Assembly (NCBI RefSeq): GCF_027943255.1
Contig: NC_072893.1
Span: forward strand, 87,551,784-87,615,783
Direction: 5' to 3'
DNA length: 64,000 nucleotides
From: Anastrepha obliqua
Taxonomy: Eukaryota; Arthropoda; Insecta; Diptera; Tephritidae
Made by a program: the position numbers and the translations under genes. Below, piece by piece: positions 59,271 through 64,000 of this stretch. Numbering within the stretch: position 1 is the stretch's first letter; each line of letters starts with the position of its first letter. Under the pieces are notes generated by a model. That model searched no databases. It was not told where the DNA came from and saw only the letters and a list, made by a program, of their open reading frames with translations.

Positions 59271-61061
59271 ATATTTTACATAACAAGTTAGGAGTTTTAC
59301 ATGACTGTAGTACCTACAACTTCGTCGGTGAGTGATCCTTGTACGCCGTTATTATGTCCTGGCTTATCTTGCTGGTTTTAGTTCACCCTTCCCAAGTTTT
59401 GTTTAAGACAAGATTAATGTACTTTAAAAATTGGTGTACCACTTTCTGACCACAAATTCACAAATTACGTCTTACATTCTTTTTTTTCAGCCGAGCTTCG
59501 CAAACAGTTTAGTTCTTTCAAAAATCGTTGAGATTGTTCGGTATTACACGGAGTAGCAGGCATTGCTCCACATAACTTTAATAGGCAGAAAGTATTGGGA
59601 AACGTTTATGCCTCCACCTGTAGAGATTTGCAGATTATTTCTGATTCCATAGAGAAAATACTGAGATAAGCATTGCGGCATCAATATTTTTTGTATATTT
59701 AGAGTTCATAGGTACGAGTATATAAAAAATTGCATTTACTGAGTAGAAAGGCATAATTTCATGATGGTAAATTTTTTCTTAATATATGGTATTCATCCCC
59801 TAGTTAAGTGGAAACATAATGACAAACAGGCACTGTCACACAGCCACTCTATAGTAAATTTAAGGATCCGCTGATCTATCATTTATTTTGGCTTCTTTAG
59901 TAAAGTCCATTGCGCGTGAGGCTGAGAACGGCTAAGTACCTAAATTTAAAATGTTTAGACGCTCATCGGAAAATATTGAAAACCTTAACATCAATATTTT
60001 CAAGTACGAGAAATTGTAGCAACTTATACATCGGCACAGTGAATGCAAATTTACAATGCCACAACGAATTCGCAAGGTATGAAAGAAATTTAGATTTAGC
60101 TTTATAAGTTTAGCTGGATACAAACACTTAAAAGCCTCCTAAGATTGGATCTACATATGTATATTTATGATATATACCTCATAAATATATATAAGTATGC
60201 ATATATGTACATACATTTGTGCTTACATAATTCAGTCACTTAATTTTTTATAATATTGGCAACATTTATTTTACAAAAGTTATTCACGAGATACCGACCG
60301 AAGTTCTCCAGCGAGTCATGCAAAATTGGTGTTTACGGATGGCTGCTCCGTAAAGTTGCGGCTAACACTTTAAAACATAATTGTCATGAATGGCTATACA
60401 CAAAAGTAATAAAGATTTCCCAATCAATTTGAATTTTCATTGTGTTATTTCAGTTTAAAACCCGATACCTCTAAATTGATCACCCTTTACATCTAGGTTC
60501 CAAACCTTGTACAAAACTCAAAAAAATTTAGCGAGTTTCAAAAAATCATGAAAAATATTTTAATTTTTTTAATGACAGTGTTTAGAAAACTATTGGGCGT
60601 GCAGTTTTTAGTCCATTAAGTTTTAGTATAATTTTAGCGTAAATTAAAAGCCGATTAAATATCGCGTTGGTTATTGATAATACTTACGATGTTTATTATA
60701 CTATATTCTTTCATATAAAGGATCTGTTCGAAAATCTTTTATAAGTCGTATGGGAAAAAATGTATTTTTGACATAAATTTTTTATTGAAAGAATGGTTGA
60801 ATGGTGCTACAAAGTAAATTATAAGTAATTTTTTTATATCATAAGAGAAAAAATTACTACCTGTAATTTTTTTATATGGAAATAAAATAAAACTTTCCAT
60901 TTTAGTAAAGAAATAAATACTTTAGTAAATATTAATCATTATTACTATTAATCTTCACATTGCTTTTGTGTTAATTAAAGGTAGCTTCATTTATAACTTT
61001 GGTGCTCCGAAATTGACTTTAAAGCTATGCTCTAGTGAACTTTTTTTCTAAAAATTTTATG
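59271..61061. other. Intergenic DNA, no supported gene
   Basis: AT-rich with TATG repeats near 60155-60215. Nothing recognised. Confidence 0.4.
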
Positions 61062-61063
61062 TA

Positions 61064-62626
61064 CAGGGTCCGGCACTTAAAGTGTAACCAACTTCAGACT
61101 CAGCTGTGTGTTAGTTGACTAAATGACAGTCCAGAGTATTGTTTACAAGCGCGCGGAAGCATTTTGCCGAGAGTAAACGCGAAAAAAGATAATCAGTAAT
61201 GGATTTCAAACGTAATAGTGTGATTGCATTGTAAAGGGTTTTTCAATTGGCGCGGGTCGATTTTGGCGCCCTGTGGCAGCCATTTTGTTTTGGTGACATC
61301 TGTCAAATCTTTTGTTTATTATTCAGTTGCTTATGCCAAATCATCATGGCAAGTTACACGATTGAACAGCACGTTCAAATGATAAAACTTTATTATCAAA
61401 ATGAGTGTTCATTAACGCAAAAGTTGCGCGCATTGCGCCCATTTTTCGGTAGACGTGGTGGCCCTTCCAATTTCTTATGGCCCATATTGAACCATATGGA
61501 CATAGACGACATGTAGTTCCAGCAGGACGGCGCTACGTGCCACACACGCCATTTTATTCCATTTCAACATCTACCCGCCCTTATTGAAAAACCCTATATT
61601 TGGCTGGAAAACCACTACCAGCGATTGTTCGTGAGCTCGAGCACCTCAATGTAAATAAAGTTTTTTCTTATCGTACCAGTACTCATTACAATGATACTGG
61701 TAGCGTCGCGAAACGCTATGGAGGTGGTCATCAAAAGACTGCACGTCACGTGAAACGGTTCAAAAAATGAAGAAGCGACTTGAGCGAAATCACCGACAAA
61801 GTGCTAAACAAATGGCGAAAGAACTGAAAATATCTGACCGCATACTGAAAAATGATCTTAGCTTTGAGATCCTTTGAGATCTTAGCTTTACAAGATCCAA
61901 AAGACTCACGATCTCACACCGAAACAGCAACAAGTCAGACTTGAGAGAGCGAAGGAGTTGCTTCGCTTGGCCGAAAGCGGTCAATTTCCGAACATTGTGT
62001 TTTCTGACGAGAAAATTTTTCAAATTGAGCAATTCGTAAACACCCAAAACGATAGGGTTACGAGAATTTGAGTCATCGATTGGCCACCAGGAGGCAGCAA
62101 CCGTCACAGGAAATGTTTGGGACGCTGTAACCGCAGATGGGCGCTCTCCAATCGTTTTCATCGAGCCTGGCGTCGAGGTAAATGCGAAAATTTTTTGGAG
62201 TTTGCTTTGAAGTCGTGGGCAGACAAACATTTCGCTGGTGGACCATGGACCTTTCAACAGGACTCGGCACCGTTTGGCAAAGTTGGAGTGAACTAAGAAT
62301 GGTTAAAAAAAACGTTCCGAACTTCATAACATCCATCCAATGGCTCTCAAATCCGAACAAAGAGATTCACCAGTCTCGAGGCCCTGAAATAAGCCATTAT
62401 CCGCGAAAATCCGGTCAAAATACCTGCAAGTTAAATTCGTGCAGTTGCGATTCGGTTTTGGCCCGTCTCAAGGCCATAGTCAAGGCAAAAGGTGGTCATA
62501 TCGAGCTAAAGTATAATTGATTTTGTATTGCTGTCACACATTTTCTACTTTGAATTGAATAAAAGTAATTTTACAAACTAAATTTATGACCTTTTTTATT
62601 GGTAACACTTCGATTGCCGGACCCTG
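61064..62626 (+). mobile_element. Tc1-like (DD37-type) element, decayed, with nested mariner
   Basis: Ends CAGGGTCCGGCACTTAAAGT and inverted right CAGGGTCCGGCAATCGAAGT, flanked by TA (61062-61063, 62627-62628). The gene begins MDFKRNSVIAL at 61199, is interrupted by the mariner at 61234-61594, and resumes LAGKPLPAIVRELEHLNV. Later segments: FVFSDEKIFQIEQFVNTQND (first Asp), EAATVTGNVWDAV, FIEPGVEVNAKIF, WTFQQDSAPFGK (second Asp). The PNSPDLNPLDY-type third block is deleted after WLSN. The tail LKAIVKAKGGHIE is intact. Multiple frameshifts. DD37-type assignment is from the family's wording and not measured. Confidence 0.85.
61234..61594 (+). mobile_element. Mariner deletion derivative nested in the Tc1-like gene
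   Basis: Ends AAGGGTTTTTCAATTGGCGC and inverted right GGGTTTTTCAATAAGGGCGG, TA on both sides (61232-61233, 61595-61596). It encodes MASYTIEQHVQMIKLYYQNE and RALRPFFGRRGGPS, then jumps to FLWPILNHMDIDDM, a stop, and FQQDGATCHT. About 360 bp of a typical 1.3 kb element remain. Confidence 0.87.
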
Positions 62627-62680
62627 TAGAATCCGAATCTGTTAGGAACGATGTCGAGAAAAATGTACTTGACCCTTATA

Positions 62681-63199
62681 CGAGGGTCCCGTAAAAAGTC
62701 AGAAAGATGGCACTACTGGCGCGTATCGAGGTTACATTAATTTACAGAGTAGCATCTCTTGGAAGAACACACACCAAGTTTTGACCAGATCGGTTTCATT
62801 GTGTTGGCATTCGTTTGAATCGAGGAATTCGAGCGATTTTCTACTTATATTTCCTTTCAGCTCACGCCTCAGCAGTTGTGGTTGTAAAATCAATGGATTC
62901 CAATTCGTTTCACATCCACCCTATTCTGTTGGCTCTCTCGGATCCCTCGGAATACTATTTGTTCCTCAATTTGGCTGGCGGAAAAAGATTTCATTCAAAC
63001 GAGGAGGTAATTGCAGAAGCGAATGGCTGTTTTTCAGACTTGGACACCTCCTATTATTCGCAAAGGGTCACCAAACTAGAACAGCGTTGGACGAAGTATA
63101 AAAGACTAAAAGTAGGTTATGTCAAAAGATAAAAATGGCTTATCCGAAAACAACTATTTATTATTTTTATTTTTGCACGGACTTTTCAAACGTCCCTCG
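62681..63199 (+). mobile_element. Mariner deletion derivative
   Basis: Left CGAGGGTCCCGTAAAAAGTC and inverted right CGAGGGACGTTTGAAAAGTC, TA at 62679-62680 and 63200-63201. The C-terminal coding part reads SDPSEYYLFLNLAGGKRFHS, EEVIAEANGCFSDLDTSYYS and EQRWTKYKRLKVGYVKR to a stop at 63132. The third catalytic Asp block is altered (PSEYYLF where PSDYYLF is usual). It starts 55 bp after the Tc1-like element. Confidence 0.85.
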
Positions 63200-63201
63200 T
63201 A

Positions 63202-64000
63202 TACATACATACGGATATATTTATATTTGATTGATGTAGATAAAGCAAAAACGATTTACTTGAAGTTCAAACATGCACCAGTTGTGAACTGTACATTCAC
63301 TTTATTCCCCTATTTTAAAAATTGTACTCCGATATTGGAAAAAAGATCTCAGTTGATTGTTTTTAAAACTTCTCTTTAACAGTTTCACCACGAAGTTAAT
63401 AAAATTTTGCCTACTTGGCCTTCATTTCACTATTATGGATGTGCATTAATTTAGCAATATAAGCAAAAGAAATAATACCACAGATTGACGCCATATATTA
63501 CATAGAGCGTGCGAGTCTTTCAGGGGTGCTGCGACGTGCACCAAACATCGTTAGCATACCATAAAAGGCTATTCTGATTGCCTAGGCCTGTTCAACAAGT
63601 TTTTTCTTCAGCTTCAGAGAAATCCATATCAGTGTTGCTGTGTTGCACAGACATTCATAGGTATCTTATCAACCATCTATTGCTATCTTATGACTCTGAG
63701 CAAATGACTAGTCATACGCGAAGCGAATAACACACCTACGCAAAGAAATGTAGTATAAAACGATAGCACAACAACCAACGTTATGACATTTACAGCAACA
63801 TGCATAACAACAATATATTTCGTATAAATTACTTCACTGGAATAATTTAATTTAAAGAATGCAAATTTGTTGCACTTAGAAACGTGATTGAATTTATTTG
63901 TGTGAAATAATTAGGCACATACTATATGTAAGTTTCCGTACATAATGAAAAAAGTAAATACATGCGAGTACATACAAATTTCAGTTATTCAGAAAATTTG
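63202..64000. other. Intergenic DNA to the window end
   Basis: AT-rich. An 86-codon frame to 63379 overlaps the mariner end and looks accidental. Nothing else recognised. Confidence 0.4.

Noticed and set aside
62073..62360. Minus-strand frames across the Tc1-like element
   Set aside because: Antisense shadows of the decayed transposase.

Overview
The window looks like nuclear DNA from a higher dipteran. A tephritid fruit fly or close relative is my inference, not proven. The support is strong AT richness, many short TATG/TACA runs, short introns with GTAAGT donors, fly-like protein sequences and a dense mix of small Tc1/mariner elements. No bacterial or organellar features are seen.

Host genes are sparse and all lie on the minus strand. 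(1) A possible first exon of an N-myristoylated protein (3705-4118). (2) A complete three-exon gene for a POLDIP3/SKAR-like RRM protein (7619 to 6285). (3) A complete three-exon coactosin-like actin-binding protein (15220 to 14549). (4) A glutamate-rich exon with about 30 copies of a 48-bp coding repeat (47618 to 45288), which carries two in-phase splice donors.

Most of the rest is transposon sediment. One mariner at 23851-25130 has perfect terminal repeats and an unbroken DD34D transposase. At least nine other mariner/Tc1 copies are internal-deletion derivatives or decayed remnants (1106-1750, 18940-21271, 26797-27119, 41349-41859, 41930-42190, 51503-52272, 57961-58970, 59056-59270, 61064-62626 with 61234-61594 nested inside, 62681-63199). 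There are also a Harbinger derivative, two piggyBac-type MITEs, a foldback element, a long-TIR element, several TA-flanked MITEs, an RTE-like LINE family in six pieces, a decayed LINE with a restriction-like endonuclease tail, and a tRNA-derived SINE in five copies.

The elements interact. The SINE and the RTE LINE end in the same CGCGCCAATT just before their simple tails, which suggests that the LINE mobilises the SINE. One RTE copy inserted into a mariner and left a 12-bp duplication. Another RTE copy has a 5' inversion between 13-bp target duplications. A mariner sits inside the start of a DD37-type Tc1-like gene. Two pure pentanucleotide arrays (TTATG and TTCTA) and a degenerate AT-rich tandem array at 43.1-44.6 kb complete the picture. 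I found no convincing tRNA, rRNA or CRISPR locus.
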